A DNA stretch of 64,000 nucleotides, taken from positions 18,949 to 82,948 of the forward strand of contig CANMPK010000007.1 in assembly GCA_947499725.1 (NCBI GenBank), in the 5' to 3' direction. Positions 20,615-29,923 of the stretch are shown in pieces. Numbering within the stretch: the stretch's first letter is position 1; the number at the start of each line of letters is the position of its first letter. Position numbers and translations under genes: made by a program. Below the pieces are notes generated by a model, which searched no databases, had not been told where the DNA came from, and saw only the letters and a list, made by a program, of their open reading frames with translations. Source of the DNA: an uncultured Paracoccaceae bacterium (GTDB lineage: Bacteria > Pseudomonadota > Alphaproteobacteria > Rhodobacterales > Rhodobacteraceae).

Positions 20615-22695
20615 CGTCTTTGTCCTTTGATCACCCACATCCGGTCAGGGAAGCTCCACGGCAAGGTTAACCCCTGCTGCATCAAAAAGGCACCGCTGGC
20701 CCGCAGTGGGTGAGTCTTTAGTAATGGATTGCCCCGCGACAGGTGGTGCGCCGCATCGCGATTGATCAGTGAAATGTCATAAAACGCCTCTGGGTCGAGC
20801 CCAGTCAGCCGCAAAGGACGCGGCGCGATCTGATCAGACACGCCAGCCTTCGCGGCGAACACCACAAACTGCTCGCCAGACTGGCATAGCTGTTGTTCCG
20901 CGATCACGGCAGGGACCGCGCTATCAAGACGCAGGATATCAGCCTTTTGCATCCAGCGACGATTGTCCTTCCACCATTTCGTGACCATCGTCAGCTCTAT
21001 GGTTTCTTCGTCCGTTAATTCGCGCGGGTCCATCTCAAACCCCAGATGGCGCTGCGCGGCCACCCATGCGCGAAAACTCATGTCGTAAACCCGACCAGAG
21101 GTATGACAATGCCGCGGCCCAACATGACTGCCGGTCACCGCGCTCGGCAGAAACAGAGCCGCATTGTGTTGGATTTTCAACCGCTCATGCGCATCGTTTG
21201 AATCCGAAAGCCAAACCCGTTGTGTGCGCTGCATGATGCCAAAATCAATGCGTCCGCCGCCAGAGGCGCAGCTTTCAATTTCCGTCATCGGAAACTCCGC
21301 CCGCAAGCGATCCAGCAAAGCATAGGTGCCATAGGCCTGCGCCGCATTTGGCGTGGGCAGCACGCGGTTATGATCCCACTTCACATAGTCCACGTCATAG
21401 GCGCTCAGCACATCTGCGATCTTGGTGAACAAATAGTCCTGCACCTCAGGCAGCGCCATATTCAGCACCAACTGCTGACGCCCGCGAATTTGATCCGCCG
21501 CACCCAAAACCCAATCAGGATGGTCGCGGAACAAATCGGAGTCTTCATTCACCATCTCCGGCTCAAACCAAATCCCAAATCGCATGCCCTCGGCATGGAT
21601 GTGATCGATCAACGGGCCTAAGCCCTCAGGATATTTGCGCGCATCAATCCACCAATCGCCAAGCGAGGTCGTGTCATCATCGCGGCGCCCAAACCAACCA
21701 TCATCTAGCACAAAACGCTCTGCGCCCAAAGCCGCGGCACGGGTTGCGATGTCTTTGAGTTCAGGCAAGGAATGATCGAAGTAAACCGCCTCCCAGCAAT
21801 TGTAATGCACAGGGCGGTCGCGTGTGGCATCTGGCCAATCGACAACCTCATCGCGCAAATGGCGCTGAAACGCTGTTGCGCATCCGTTCAAGCCAGCATC
21901 GCTATAGGTCGCATACAGCGTCGCCGTTTCAAAAGACGTGCCTGCTTCAAGCTCTGTCTGCGGCGCATGGCCAAACTGGATGTGCCGACGACCATCCGCC
22001 AGCTCTTCAGCCACCATCCCATGGCCACCGGACCAGCCATAGTGAAAGGCCACAGCCTCGCCGCTGGTGTTATTCGCGCCGCGCGCAGGCACAATCAGGC
22101 CGGGGAAATGCTCATGCCCGGTGCGCCCCGTACGATTGTTGCGCACCCGCGCCCCAGCCGACCAAGGCGTCGTAACAGTTTGAAACTCACCGCACCAGCG
22201 CCCCGTGAAATCGATCATCTCATCCGCCCATTGCGGGGCAGGGAAGACCGGCGCCGCCAGCCAATCCAGCCACACAGACTGCGCCGCCTCAAGCCGCACT
22301 TTACAGGCAATCATCTGCGTCTGCACATGCATTTGAAAATCGGCGGTATACCTTAGCCCAAGCGCCTTGTCCTGAAAGACAAGTGTCAGCCCATTTTCAC
22401 GATCCTGAGCCGCATCAAACTGAAAGTCAGGCAGCAACAGGGCGCCCTGCGCATCCCGCAGGCTCAGCCCAGCATGACCGGGAAAACTGCGCGAAGCCTC
22501 GGGGCAAATCGACAGGGGCGGATTGTCATCCAGCATCCCGCCGGTCACATCCAAACGCGTGGCTGCAAACAATGCCTGCACGTCTTCGCCTGCTGGCAAA
22601 GACGCCCCCCAGTAAATCACCTCTGGCAAGCGCGCGTCTTGCATCCCCAACACAAGGGTCTGCCGTTCGCTGTCCAAACGCCAGCATTGGATCAT
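20611..22695 (-). CDS. Alpha-galactosidase, GH36 family
   Basis: This is a 694-residue cytoplasmic enzyme with the full GH36 layout: an N-terminal beta-sandwich, a barrel with FVLDDGWFGRRDDD, the WFEPEMVNEDSDL block, the nucleophile in DYVKWDHNR and the acid/base aspartate in ESCASGGGRIDF, and a C-terminal sandwich. It releases galactose from raffinose- or melibiose-type alpha-galactosides. It overlaps both neighbours by four bases (ATGA), so permease, galactosidase and dehydratase are tightly coupled. Its co-occurrence with the beta-galactosidase means that one transporter probably feeds both. Confidence 0.94.
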   Translation of the reverse strand: MIQCWRLDSERQTLVLGMQDARLPEVIYWGASLPAGEDVQALFAATRLDVTGGMLDDNPPLSICPEASRSFPGHAGLSLRDAQGALLLPDFQFDAAQDRENGLTLVFQDKALGLRYTADFQMHVQTQMIACKVRLEAAQSVWLDWLAAPVFPAPQWADEMIDFTGRWCGEFQTVTTPWSAGARVRNNRTGRTGHEHFPGLIVPARGANNTSGEAVAFHYGWSGGHGMVAEELADGRRHIQFGHAPQTELEAGTSFETATLYATYSDAGLNGCATAFQRHLRDEVVDWPDATRDRPVHYNCWEAVYFDHSLPELKDIATRAAALGAERFVLDDGWFGRRDDDTTSLGDWWIDARKYPEGLGPLIDHIHAEGMRFGIWFEPEMVNEDSDLFRDHPDWVLGAADQIRGRQQLVLNMALPEVQDYLFTKIADVLSAYDVDYVKWDHNRVLPTPNAAQAYGTYALLDRLRAEFPMTEIESCASGGGRIDFGIMQRTQRVWLSDSNDAHERLKIQHNAALFLPSAVTGSHVGPRHCHTSGRVYDMSFRAWVAAQRHLGFEMDPRELTDEETIELTMVTKWWKDNRRWMQKADILRLDSAVPAVIAEQQLCQSGEQFVVFAAKAGVSDQIAPRPLRLTGLDPEAFYDISLINRDAAHHLSRGNPLLKTHPLRASGAFLMQQGLTLPWSFPDRMWVIKGQRR

Positions 22696-23540
22696 TTCAC
22701 GGCCCCCAAGGTCAGACCCGCGATAAAGTGTTTTTGCATCAAAAAGAACATCGCCACAGGAGGCAAAGCCGCCACAATCGAACCTGCGCTCATCAAATGA
22801 TACGCCGCACGATACTGCGCGTTAAAGCTGGTAATCCCCGCTGTCACAGGCTGGCTTTCCGCCCCCTGCGTCAGCACAACGGCCCAGAAGAAATCATTCC
22901 AAATGAAGGTGAACACCAGCACAGCCATCGCCGCCAAGGCAGGCTTCATCAATGGCAGCACCACATACCAGAAGATCCGCCATTCCGCGACGCCTTCCAC
23001 CCGTGCCACCTCGATCAAATCAAAGGGCAGGGCGCGGATAAAGTTGCGCATGAACAGCGTACAGAACCCCGTCTGAAAGGCGATGTGAAACAGCACCAAA
23101 CCGGTCTTGGTGTTATACAGCCCCATGTCCAACGTCAGATCGCGCACAGGCACCATCAAGATTTGAAACGGCACAAAGTTGCCCGCCACAAACATGAAGA
23201 ACACCCACAGGTTAGAGCGGAATTTATACACCCCAAGTGCAAAGCCTGTCATCGAACTGAGCACCACACAGCCAATCACAGTGGGCACCGTGATCATGAC
23301 CGAGTTCATCAGATAGCGCGGCATATCAGAGGCAAAGAACACCTTGCCGTAGTTTTCCACAAAGTTGAACGAAGACGGCATGCCCCAATAGTTGCCCGCC
23401 GTAAAATCCGCCGCCGGCTTAACCGAGAACACCGCCACGGCAATCAGCGGCAACAGCCATAGGATCAACGCCGCAGGCAGCATGGCCTTGTAAGTCATCT
23501 GCCCCGCAGGAGAGGCTTTTTGAATAGGTGCCGGAAACAT
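22692..23540 (-). CDS. Sugar ABC transporter permease, MalG type
   Basis: This 282-residue inner-membrane protein has six hydrophobic segments and the EAA loop EVARVEGVAEWRIFWYVVLPLMKPA near residue 182, which contacts the ATPase. It is the second permease of the galactoside importer. Its start overlaps the stop of the first permease by one base (TGATG) and its own stop overlaps galA. Confidence 0.9.
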   Translation of the reverse strand: MFPAPIQKASPAGQMTYKAMLPAALILWLLPLIAVAVFSVKPAADFTAGNYWGMPSSFNFVENYGKVFFASDMPRYLMNSVMITVPTVIGCVVLSSMTGFALGVYKFRSNLWVFFMFVAGNFVPFQILMVPVRDLTLDMGLYNTKTGLVLFHIAFQTGFCTLFMRNFIRALPFDLIEVARVEGVAEWRIFWYVVLPLMKPALAAMAVLVFTFIWNDFFWAVVLTQGAESQPVTAGITSFNAQYRAAYHLMSAGSIVAALPPVAMFFLMQKHFIAGLTLGAVK

Positions 23541-24457
23541 CAGCGCCCCCCTCTTTCTTCTTTGTACATGGAATAAAGGAAGTAGGCGATAAAGCAGAGC
23601 ATGATCAGGAACAGCACCACAGCAATCGATGCGCCATAGCCCATGCGGAAGCCATATTCCGACAGAGCAACCTCGAACATATAAAACGACAGCACACGAC
23701 TTTCGCCAAACGGCCCGCCATTGGTCATGATCGAAATCAAATCAAACGAGCGCAGCGCGCCAATGATCGTCACCACAAAGGCGATAAACGTCGCGGGCTT
23801 AAGCTGCGGAATGATCACAAACCAAAGCATCTTATGGCCCTTGGCCCCATCCAAACGCGCCGCCTCGATCTGTTCAGGATCAACGGCGTTCAGGCCAGTC
23901 AGATACAGGATCATACAATAGGCCGTCTGCGGCCAAATCCCTGCGGCAATGATGCCGTAGGTCACATAGCGTTCATCGCCCAATACGTTGATCGGGTCGA
24001 TCCCGAACACGCCCAAAAACTGGTTCAGCAGGCCAAAGGTCGGATCATAGAACCAAGTGAACACAAGGCCCACCACCACTTGCGAAATCACAAACGGGAA
24101 AAAGAACAGCGATTTATACAGGCGAATACCGGTCACGGTTTGGTTCAAGAACAAAGCAATGAACAAGCCCGCCGGAATGACCAGCAGATACAACACCAGC
24201 CAAATCAGGTTATTGCGCAACGAAGTGTAAAAGGCATCATCCCAATACAGCTCTTCGTAGTTGCCCAGCCCAATCCATTCCGCCTCGCCCAACCCGTCCC
24301 AGTCGTAAAAGGACACGTTGATCGATTGGAAAATCGGAAAGATCACATACAGCAGAAAAAACGCAACGCCCGGCAATAGGAACAGCCAAGGGGTCACGGC
24401 GATCTCGTTTTTCTTATACCAGGACGACAGGGTCGAGGCCTTGGTCGAGGACGGCAT
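23540..24457 (-). CDS. Sugar ABC transporter permease, MalF type
   Basis: This is a 305-residue membrane protein with a cytoplasmic N-terminus, a first membrane segment near residue 25 and the EAA loop DPEQIEAARLDGAKGHKMLWFVIIPQL near 195. The ATG at 24457 is preferred because a GGAG element sits six bases upstream; two in-frame ATGs at 24463 and 24469 are alternatives. It forms the membrane channel with the MalG-type protein. Confidence 0.9.
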   Translation of the reverse strand: MPSSTKASTLSSWYKKNEIAVTPWLFLLPGVAFFLLYVIFPIFQSINVSFYDWDGLGEAEWIGLGNYEELYWDDAFYTSLRNNLIWLVLYLLVIPAGLFIALFLNQTVTGIRLYKSLFFFPFVISQVVVGLVFTWFYDPTFGLLNQFLGVFGIDPINVLGDERYVTYGIIAAGIWPQTAYCMILYLTGLNAVDPEQIEAARLDGAKGHKMLWFVIIPQLKPATFIAFVVTIIGALRSFDLISIMTNGGPFGESRVLSFYMFEVALSEYGFRMGYGASIAVVLFLIMLCFIAYFLYSMYKEERGGR

Positions 24458-24500
24458 GGTCATCTCCATTCAAGGGCAGCAGGCAAAAGCCAAAAGAACA

Positions 24501-24525
24501 GGCGCGGCGCATAAAACGCCACGCC
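24501..24525 (-). promoter_or_regulatory. Hairpin between binding-protein and permease genes
   Basis: GGCGCGGCG (24501-24509) and CGCCACGCC (24517-24525) form a 9-bp stem with one wobble pair and a 7-base loop, just after the binding-protein stop. There is no clean U-run, so it is more likely an mRNA-protecting or partial-termination element, which would make the binding protein more abundant than the permeases. Confidence 0.6.
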
Positions 24526-24540
24526 CAAAGGCATCACAGC

Positions 24541-25794
24541 TTACTTATAAATACGCTGTGCCGCACGATCCAAACGCGCGAGGATTTTGTCCAAGTTATC
24601 CGGCTTCACCATGAACTCTTGGAACCCTTCCATCGCAACCTTTGCCATTTCAGCTGGAGCATCACGGTCAAAGAACTGCGCCACACCACCTGGGCTGTTG
24701 GAAGACAGCATCGCAAAGCCTTCTTTCAGGAACTTGTCGTCATCCACAGAAGACTGCGCGTTCACTGGCAGCTGACCCAGATTTTCGCCGTTATTGATCA
24801 ACGTCTGGTTTTCAGCAGACACAACGAACTTCAGGAAAGCCTTCGCCGCTTCTTTGTTTTCCGCCTTCGCAGGAATGTGGAACGTATCCGTTGGCGCGTC
24901 TTCCGCCAGCTCTACCTCTGCATTGATGGATGGGAACTGATAGAAGTCCAGCTTGCTATCATCCAGACCCGCTTCGCGCAGCGGAGCAACCGCGAAGTTA
25001 CCCATCAGATAAGACGCTGCTTCACCATTCACCATGAATGGCATCGCTTCCTGCCAGCTATATGCTGTGTGGTTGTCGATGAAACCGCCCATGTCGATCA
25101 GCTCGCGCCAGTTGGCGAAAGTCGCCGCAACACCTGCGTCTGTCCAAGGGATTTCACCCGCAGTCAGCTTGGCGTGATAGTCATAACCATTGGTGCGCAT
25201 GTTCAGATAGTCAAACCAGCCACCTGCGGTCCAAAGGAACTTGGTGCCGATGGTGTAGCACTTACGACCAGAATCCAGAATCGCCTGACAGTTGGATTTC
25301 ATCTCATCAAAGTTCGCCGGCTCGCTCAGGCCCAGCTCTTCATAGATGTCTTTGCGGTAATACACGCCCCATTGGTAATAGGTATACGGCACGCCCCATT
25401 GCTTCCCGTCCAGCGTCATCGCGCCTTTGGTGGAGCCAAGGTCTGCCAACTCAGGGGTCTCCCAAACGTCAGAAATATCTTCGAACAGGCCCGCGTCCAC
25501 GTAGGGGCGCATGCGGTTCGCCGCGTACCAGTTCGCAACATCCGGCGCGTTCGCCGTCAGGAAGTTACGGATTTGCGTCTTATACGCCTCGCGGTCAATC
25601 ACAGTCAGCTCAATGTTCAGATCAGGATGCAGCGCGCCAAAGCGCTCAACCATGCCTTCCATCACTGCGCGCGGCGCAGGGTTGGACATGTCAGAGAAGA
25701 TCTTCAGATCGCCAGACAGGCTCTCCGCCTGCGCGGCACCGCTCAGGCCGGTGGACAGCATCAACGCTGCTACCGTCGTATTGAAAAATTTCAT
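24541..25794 (-). CDS. Sugar ABC transporter substrate-binding protein
   Basis: This is a 417-residue periplasmic protein of the family 1 extracellular sugar-binding type. The signal peptide runs to AAQA, and LKIFSDMSNPAPRAVMEGMVERF and the PYTYYQWGVYYRKDIYEELGL segment match alpha/beta-oligosaccharide binders. The start at 25794 has a GGGAGGAAA site; the 34 upstream codons of the open frame cross the operator region and are not coding. It heads the galactoside operon. Alpha- and beta-galactosides are the inferred ligands. Confidence 0.9.
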   Translation of the reverse strand: MKFFNTTVAALMLSTGLSGAAQAESLSGDLKIFSDMSNPAPRAVMEGMVERFGALHPDLNIELTVIDREAYKTQIRNFLTANAPDVANWYAANRMRPYVDAGLFEDISDVWETPELADLGSTKGAMTLDGKQWGVPYTYYQWGVYYRKDIYEELGLSEPANFDEMKSNCQAILDSGRKCYTIGTKFLWTAGGWFDYLNMRTNGYDYHAKLTAGEIPWTDAGVAATFANWRELIDMGGFIDNHTAYSWQEAMPFMVNGEAASYLMGNFAVAPLREAGLDDSKLDFYQFPSINAEVELAEDAPTDTFHIPAKAENKEAAKAFLKFVVSAENQTLINNGENLGQLPVNAQSSVDDDKFLKEGFAMLSSNSPGGVAQFFDRDAPAEMAKVAMEGFQEFMVKPDNLDKILARLDRAAQRIYK

Positions 25795-25810
25795 TGTTTC
25801 CTCCCAAGTT

Positions 25811-25849
25811 TTTGAGATATAAGTCTCAAATAATGGAACCACTTTCCAT
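25811..25849. promoter_or_regulatory. Two inverted repeats in the galactoside operon/iclR divergent promoter
   Basis: TTTGAGA (25811-25817) with TCTCAAA (25824-25830) and ATGGAA (25833-25838) with TTCCAT (25844-25849) are two perfect inverted repeats side by side. A TTGACA reads leftwards at 25887-25882, so the ATGGAA palindrome would fall near the transcription start and the other in the leader. The IclR-type protein encoded next door is the obvious binder, acting as a repressor that sugar releases; this is inference. Confidence 0.6.
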
Positions 25850-25942
25850 CTATTGAAACCATGACGGACTTTGATTAAGAATGTCAACAGTTTCATCGCG
25901 AGACCGTCGCGTCAGAGGGATGGAGCACTAGGGAGGACAGGG

Positions 25943-26734
25943 ATGAATACAATGCCAACGCCAGAGCGTGGGGCTGACGGAACCGTCGGCAAAGCATTGA
26001 AAGTATTGGATCAAGTCGCAGACTTTGGTCGCCCTGTGCGTTTTGGAGAATTGCTCAACAGCTCTGATCTGCCGAAAGCCACTTTGTACCGCTTGGTCCA
26101 GTCGCTCACGAATCAGGGCATGCTCGCCTACGACCAAGATCGCCAAACCTACACCCCGGGCTTGCGTCTTGTGCAGCTCGCCCACGCCGCATGGCGCCAA
26201 AGCTCTCTCGCCCCTGTTGCGCGCCCCTACATCGATGCCTTGGCCGAAGAAGCACAAGAAACCATTCACCTCGCCCAGCTTGATCGCGGTCAGGTGCTGT
26301 ATGTCGACAAACGCGCCGCCTCTAATCCGCTAGAGATCTTCAGCCAAGCCGGCAAAATCGGCCCGGGTTTCTGCACAGGTGTTGGCAAAGCCATGATCGC
26401 CTTTCTGGACGAAGACGCCCAAGAAGACGCGATCCGCCGCCAAGCCTTCTTTGCCCATACGCCCACAACACTGGCCTCTGCCGAAGCCTTACAGGCCGAA
26501 CTGGCCGAGATCCGCACCGAAGGCGTCGCCTTTGACCGTGAAGAGCACGAACCAGGCATCATCTGTATCGCCGCGCCGATCCTCACCGAAAAGGGCCGCG
26601 TCATTGGGGCGGTCTCGGTCACCACGTCTACCGAACGCAAATCCCTCGAAGGGCTTCTGCCTCACAAAGACAGCCTGCTCAAAGCAGCCGCTGAAATCGC
26701 AACCGCCGCGGAGACGTGGCAATTTCCATTCTAA
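25943..26734 (+). CDS. IclR-family transcriptional regulator
   Basis: This 263-residue regulator has an N-terminal winged helix (GKALKVLDQVADFGRPVRFGEL, then LPKATLYRLVQSL) and a C-terminal effector domain with the GVGKAMIAFL and REEHEPGIICIAAPI blocks. A GGGAGGAC site precedes the ATG at 25943. It is divergent from the galactoside operon and directly upstream of the ABC ATPase gene, so it probably controls both sides of the intergenic region. Confidence 0.9.
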   Translation: MNTMPTPERGADGTVGKALKVLDQVADFGRPVRFGELLNSSDLPKATLYRLVQSLTNQGMLAYDQDRQTYTPGLRLVQLAHAAWRQSSLAPVARPYIDALAEEAQETIHLAQLDRGQVLYVDKRAASNPLEIFSQAGKIGPGFCTGVGKAMIAFLDEDAQEDAIRRQAFFAHTPTTLASAEALQAELAEIRTEGVAFDREEHEPGIICIAAPILTEKGRVIGAVSVTTSTERKSLEGLLPHKDSLLKAAAEIATAAETWQFPF

Positions 26735-26750
26735 TCCTTAGGAGAACCTC

Positions 26751-27812
26751 ATGTCGGGGATTAAACTGTCTAACGCAGTCAAGAAGTATGGCGAAGTACA
26801 AGTCATCCACGATATCGACCTAACCATCGAGGATGGCGAGTTTTGCGTGTTCGTCGGCCCATCGGGCTGTGGCAAATCCACTTTGCTGCGTATGATTGCA
26901 GGGCTAGAAGAAACCACCAGCGGCCAAATCAACATCGGCACGCGTGATGTCACCCATATGGACCCCGCCGAACGCGGCGTGGCCATGGTCTTCCAAACCT
27001 ACGCGCTTTACCCGCATATGACGGTCGAAGAAAACATGGGCTTTGGTCTGCGAATGAACGGCTACCCGAAAGAAGAAATCAAAGCCAAAGTCTCCGAAGC
27101 CTCGCACATTCTTCAGCTGGATCAGTATCTAAAACGCAAACCCAAAGCCCTGTCTGGCGGCCAACGCCAACGCGTCGCCATCGGCCGAGCCATTGTGCGT
27201 GGCCCAGAAGTTTTCTTGTTCGACGAACCCCTATCAAACCTCGACGCAGAATTGCGCGTCGACATGCGCGTTGAAATCGCACGCCTACACAAAGAGCTCG
27301 GCACAACCATGGTCTACGTCACCCACGATCAGGTCGAAGCCATGACACTGGCTGACAAAATCGTTGTGCTACGTGCAGGCCATATCGAACAAGTTGGCAG
27401 CCCGATGGAGCTGTACAAAGACCCAGACAACAAATTCGTCGCGGGCTTTATCGGCTCGCCTGCCATGAACTTCCTCAAGGGCACGGTCAAATCCGGCGCT
27501 GTGGTGGTTGAGGCGCTCGATAACCTCGCCATCAAAACCGATGTGGCGCTGCCTGTGGATGGCACCGACATCACCGTCGGCCTGCGCCCGCAAGACATCC
27601 TTGTAGAGAGCAAAAGCGGCTCTATTGCTCTGGAACTACGCGAACGTTTGGGCGGCGTGTCTTACGACTACCTCACCACGCCAACCGGCGAAAAACTGGT
27701 CGTCGAAACCCGCGACGACGACGCATTGCCCGAAGGCACCAACGTCTCCGTCAGCTTCTCGCCAGACAAAGCGTTCTTCTTCGATGCAAGCACAGAACAG
27801 CGCCTACGCTAA
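26751..27812 (+). CDS. Sugar ABC transporter ATP-binding protein, MalK/UgpC type
   Basis: This is a 353-residue ATPase with Walker A GPSGCGKST (residues 37-45), the signature LSGGQRQRVAIGRAIV near 134, Walker B EVFLFDEPLSNLDA, the switch histidine in VTHDQVEA, and a C-terminal OB-type regulatory domain ending near IALELRERLGG. It lies on the opposite strand from its permeases, 16 bases after iclR, and completes the galactoside importer. Confidence 0.93.
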   Translation: MSGIKLSNAVKKYGEVQVIHDIDLTIEDGEFCVFVGPSGCGKSTLLRMIAGLEETTSGQINIGTRDVTHMDPAERGVAMVFQTYALYPHMTVEENMGFGLRMNGYPKEEIKAKVSEASHILQLDQYLKRKPKALSGGQRQRVAIGRAIVRGPEVFLFDEPLSNLDAELRVDMRVEIARLHKELGTTMVYVTHDQVEAMTLADKIVVLRAGHIEQVGSPMELYKDPDNKFVAGFIGSPAMNFLKGTVKSGAVVVEALDNLAIKTDVALPVDGTDITVGLRPQDILVESKSGSIALELRERLGGVSYDYLTTPTGEKLVVETRDDDALPEGTNVSVSFSPDKAFFFDASTEQRLR

Positions 27813-27821
27813 AGGCGCGGC

Positions 27822-28244
27822 TTAGGCGGTCAGCTCCGGCAAGGCCGCCAATTCCGCCTCACTAAACAGGCGCGAGCGCGTGAGAAACCGTTTCTCGCGT
27901 CCATTGTCCAAGCTGAACATACCGCCGCGACCGGGCACCACATCAAGGATCAACTGGGTGTGCTTCCACACATCAAACTGCTGGCCCGAGATGTAAACCT
28001 CTGTGCCGTCGATCTCTCCAAGGCGCACATCATTGCTGCCAATCCGAAAGTCACTCACCGGATAGCACATCGGCGACGATCCATCGCAGCAACCGCCCGA
28101 CTGGTGAAACAACACCTCGCCATGATCCGCTCTGATCTCAGCCAGAAAGGCGCGCGCCGCATCCGTCGCTGTGACACGCAAATGCGCCTCTGCCTCTTTG
28201 GGCAAATCAGTGTCTGTTACGCAGGAAATACGAGAAGATGACAT
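27822..28244 (-). CDS. DUF779 domain protein
   Basis: This 140-residue protein carries the cysteine-rich motif GGCCDGSSPMC and ends near LTRSRLFSEAELAAL. The family is regularly found next to NAD-dependent aldehyde dehydrogenases; its activity is not established to my knowledge, and the clustered cysteines suggest metal binding. The ATG at 28244 follows GAAAGGAGC; the open frame starts 16 codons earlier inside a terminator hairpin. It is second after the aldehyde dehydrogenase. Confidence 0.85.
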   Translation of the reverse strand: MSSSRISCVTDTDLPKEAEAHLRVTATDAARAFLAEIRADHGEVLFHQSGGCCDGSSPMCYPVSDFRIGSNDVRLGEIDGTEVYISGQQFDVWKHTQLILDVVPGRGGMFSLDNGREKRFLTRSRLFSEAELAALPELTA

Positions 28245-28256
28245 TTTTGCTCCTTT

Positions 28257-28289
28257 CAAAAATTTCGGCGACCTTATGGTCGCCGAAAT
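28257..28289 (-). terminator. Intrinsic terminator inside the aldehyde dehydrogenase/DUF779 operon
   Basis: A perfect 12-bp stem (28262-28273 with 28278-28289, core TTTCGGCGACC) with a 4-base loop is followed, on the minus strand, by five T. It sits between the aldehyde dehydrogenase stop and the DUF779 ribosome site, so DUF779 should be expressed by read-through at a lower level. Confidence 0.85.
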
Positions 28290-28299
28290 CAAGTTGGCT

Positions 28300-29820
28300 T
28301 TAGAAGAAGCCCATCTTGTTCGGGTTGTAGCTCACCAGCATGTTTTTGGTTTGCTGATAATGATCCAGCATCATTTTGTGGTTCTCACGTCCCACGCCAG
28401 ATTGCTTATACCCACCAAAGGCCGCATGCGCCGGATACAGGTGGTAGCAGTTCGTCCAAACACGACCTGCTTGGATCGCGCGGCCAAAGCGATAGCATGT
28501 ATTCGCATCGCGGCTCCAAACGCCAGCGCCCAAGCCATACAGCGTGTCATTCGCGATATCGAGCGCTTCATCTTCGTCTTTAAAGGTCGTCACAGACACA
28601 ACCGGTCCAAAGATTTCCTCTTGGAAGACCCGCATCTTATTGTGGCCCTTCAAAATGGTTGGCTGAATGTAATGACCGCCTGTCAGCTCACCACCGTGAT
28701 CCGCAGCCTTGCCCCCAGTCAAAACTTCAGCGCCTTCTTGGCGACCGATGTCAAAATAACTCAGGATCTTCTCTTTCTGCTCAGACGATGCCTGCGCACC
28801 CATCATCACGCCCTGCGCGCGTGGATCACCCAACACGATGGCCTCGGTGCGGGCGATACATTTGGCGATGAACTCATCATAGATGTCTTCATGGATAAGC
28901 GCACGAGACGGGCAGGTGCAAACCTCCCCTTGGTTCAGCGCGAACATAACAAAGCCTTCGATCGCCTTATCAAGGAAAGCATCATCTTCACGCATGATAT
29001 CCTTGTGGAAAACGTTCGGAGACTTGCCGCCCAGTTCCAATGTCACCGGAATGATGTTTTCCGTCGCATATTGCATGATCTGACGACCTGTGGACGTCTC
29101 ACCCGTAAAGGCAATCTTCGCAATGCGCGGGGATTGCGCCAAAGGCTTACCCGCCTCAAGGCCAAAACCGTTCACAATGTTCAAAACACCTGCAGGCAAA
29201 ACATCTGCGATCAGCTCGGCCCAAACCATGATCGTGGCTGGCGTTTGCTCTGCCGGCTTAATCACCACAGCATTGCCCGCCGCCAAAGCAGGCGCCAGTT
29301 TCCACGCCGCCATCAGCAGTGGGAAGTTCCACGGAATGATCTGCCCAACAACACCCAATGGCTCATGGAAGTGATAAGCCACCGTATCATCATCCAGCTC
29401 GCTCATTGTGCCTTCTTGCCCACGGATACAGGCGGCAAAATAGCGGAAGTGATCCACAGCCAACGGCAAATCCGCCGCCATAGTTTCGCGGATCGCTTTA
29501 CCATTGTCCCATGTTTCGCATGTGGCCAACAGCTCTAGGTTCGCCTCCATGATATCCGCGATCTTCAGCAAAGCATTGGCACGATCTGTCGGAGATGTCT
29601 TGGCCCAGCCATCTTTCGCCGCATGCGCCGCGTCCAGCGCCTTTTCGATATCAGATGCATCAGAGCGTGCGATTTGGTTAATCACAGCGCCTGTTACAGG
29701 CGTTGTATTGTCAAAGTAGCGTCCATTCACCGGCGCCACAAACTGGCCTCCAATGAAGTTGTCGTATTTCGTTTTGAACGGTGAAGTGAAACCGGTCGCC
29801 GGTTGTGTCATTTCGTTCAT
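28300..29820 (-). CDS. NAD-dependent aldehyde dehydrogenase (acetaldehyde type)
   Basis: This is a 506-residue enzyme of the ExaC/AcoD-like group, oxidising acetaldehyde or similar aldehydes to acids. The catalytic glutamate motif LELGGKSPN lies near residue 265 and the catalytic cysteine in GEVCTCPSR near 303; [22 protein letters not shown] is the cofactor region. An AGGAGG site precedes the start. The upstream GAF-Fis regulator and the shared palindrome point to alcohol or aldehyde induction. Confidence 0.92.
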   Translation of the reverse strand: MNEMTQPATGFTSPFKTKYDNFIGGQFVAPVNGRYFDNTTPVTGAVINQIARSDASDIEKALDAAHAAKDGWAKTSPTDRANALLKIADIMEANLELLATCETWDNGKAIRETMAADLPLAVDHFRYFAACIRGQEGTMSELDDDTVAYHFHEPLGVVGQIIPWNFPLLMAAWKLAPALAAGNAVVIKPAEQTPATIMVWAELIADVLPAGVLNIVNGFGLEAGKPLAQSPRIAKIAFTGETSTGRQIMQYATENIIPVTLELGGKSPNVFHKDIMREDDAFLDKAIEGFVMFALNQGEVCTCPSRALIHEDIYDEFIAKCIARTEAIVLGDPRAQGVMMGAQASSEQKEKILSYFDIGRQEGAEVLTGGKAADHGGELTGGHYIQPTILKGHNKMRVFQEEIFGPVVSVTTFKDEDEALDIANDTLYGLGAGVWSRDANTCYRFGRAIQAGRVWTNCYHLYPAHAAFGGYKQSGVGRENHKMMLDHYQQTKNMLVSYNPNKMGFF

Positions 29821-29905
29821 CGTAACCTCCTCTTTACGGTGTCAGAAGAGGGTCCATGAACTCTGCCCACCACGCCAGAGGGGCAGAAATGGCAGAAATT
29901 GAATC

Positions 29906-29923
29906 TGTCTCAGCTCTGAGACA
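29906..29923. promoter_or_regulatory. 18-bp palindrome upstream of aldehyde dehydrogenase gene
   Basis: TGTCTCA-N4-TGAGACA lies 86 bases before the aldehyde dehydrogenase start and overlaps the final codons of the regulator gene. The same palindrome recurs at 30971-30988 before the regulator. The arms are identical at both places while the 4-base spacers differ, which is what an operator pair would show. Confidence 0.75.
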
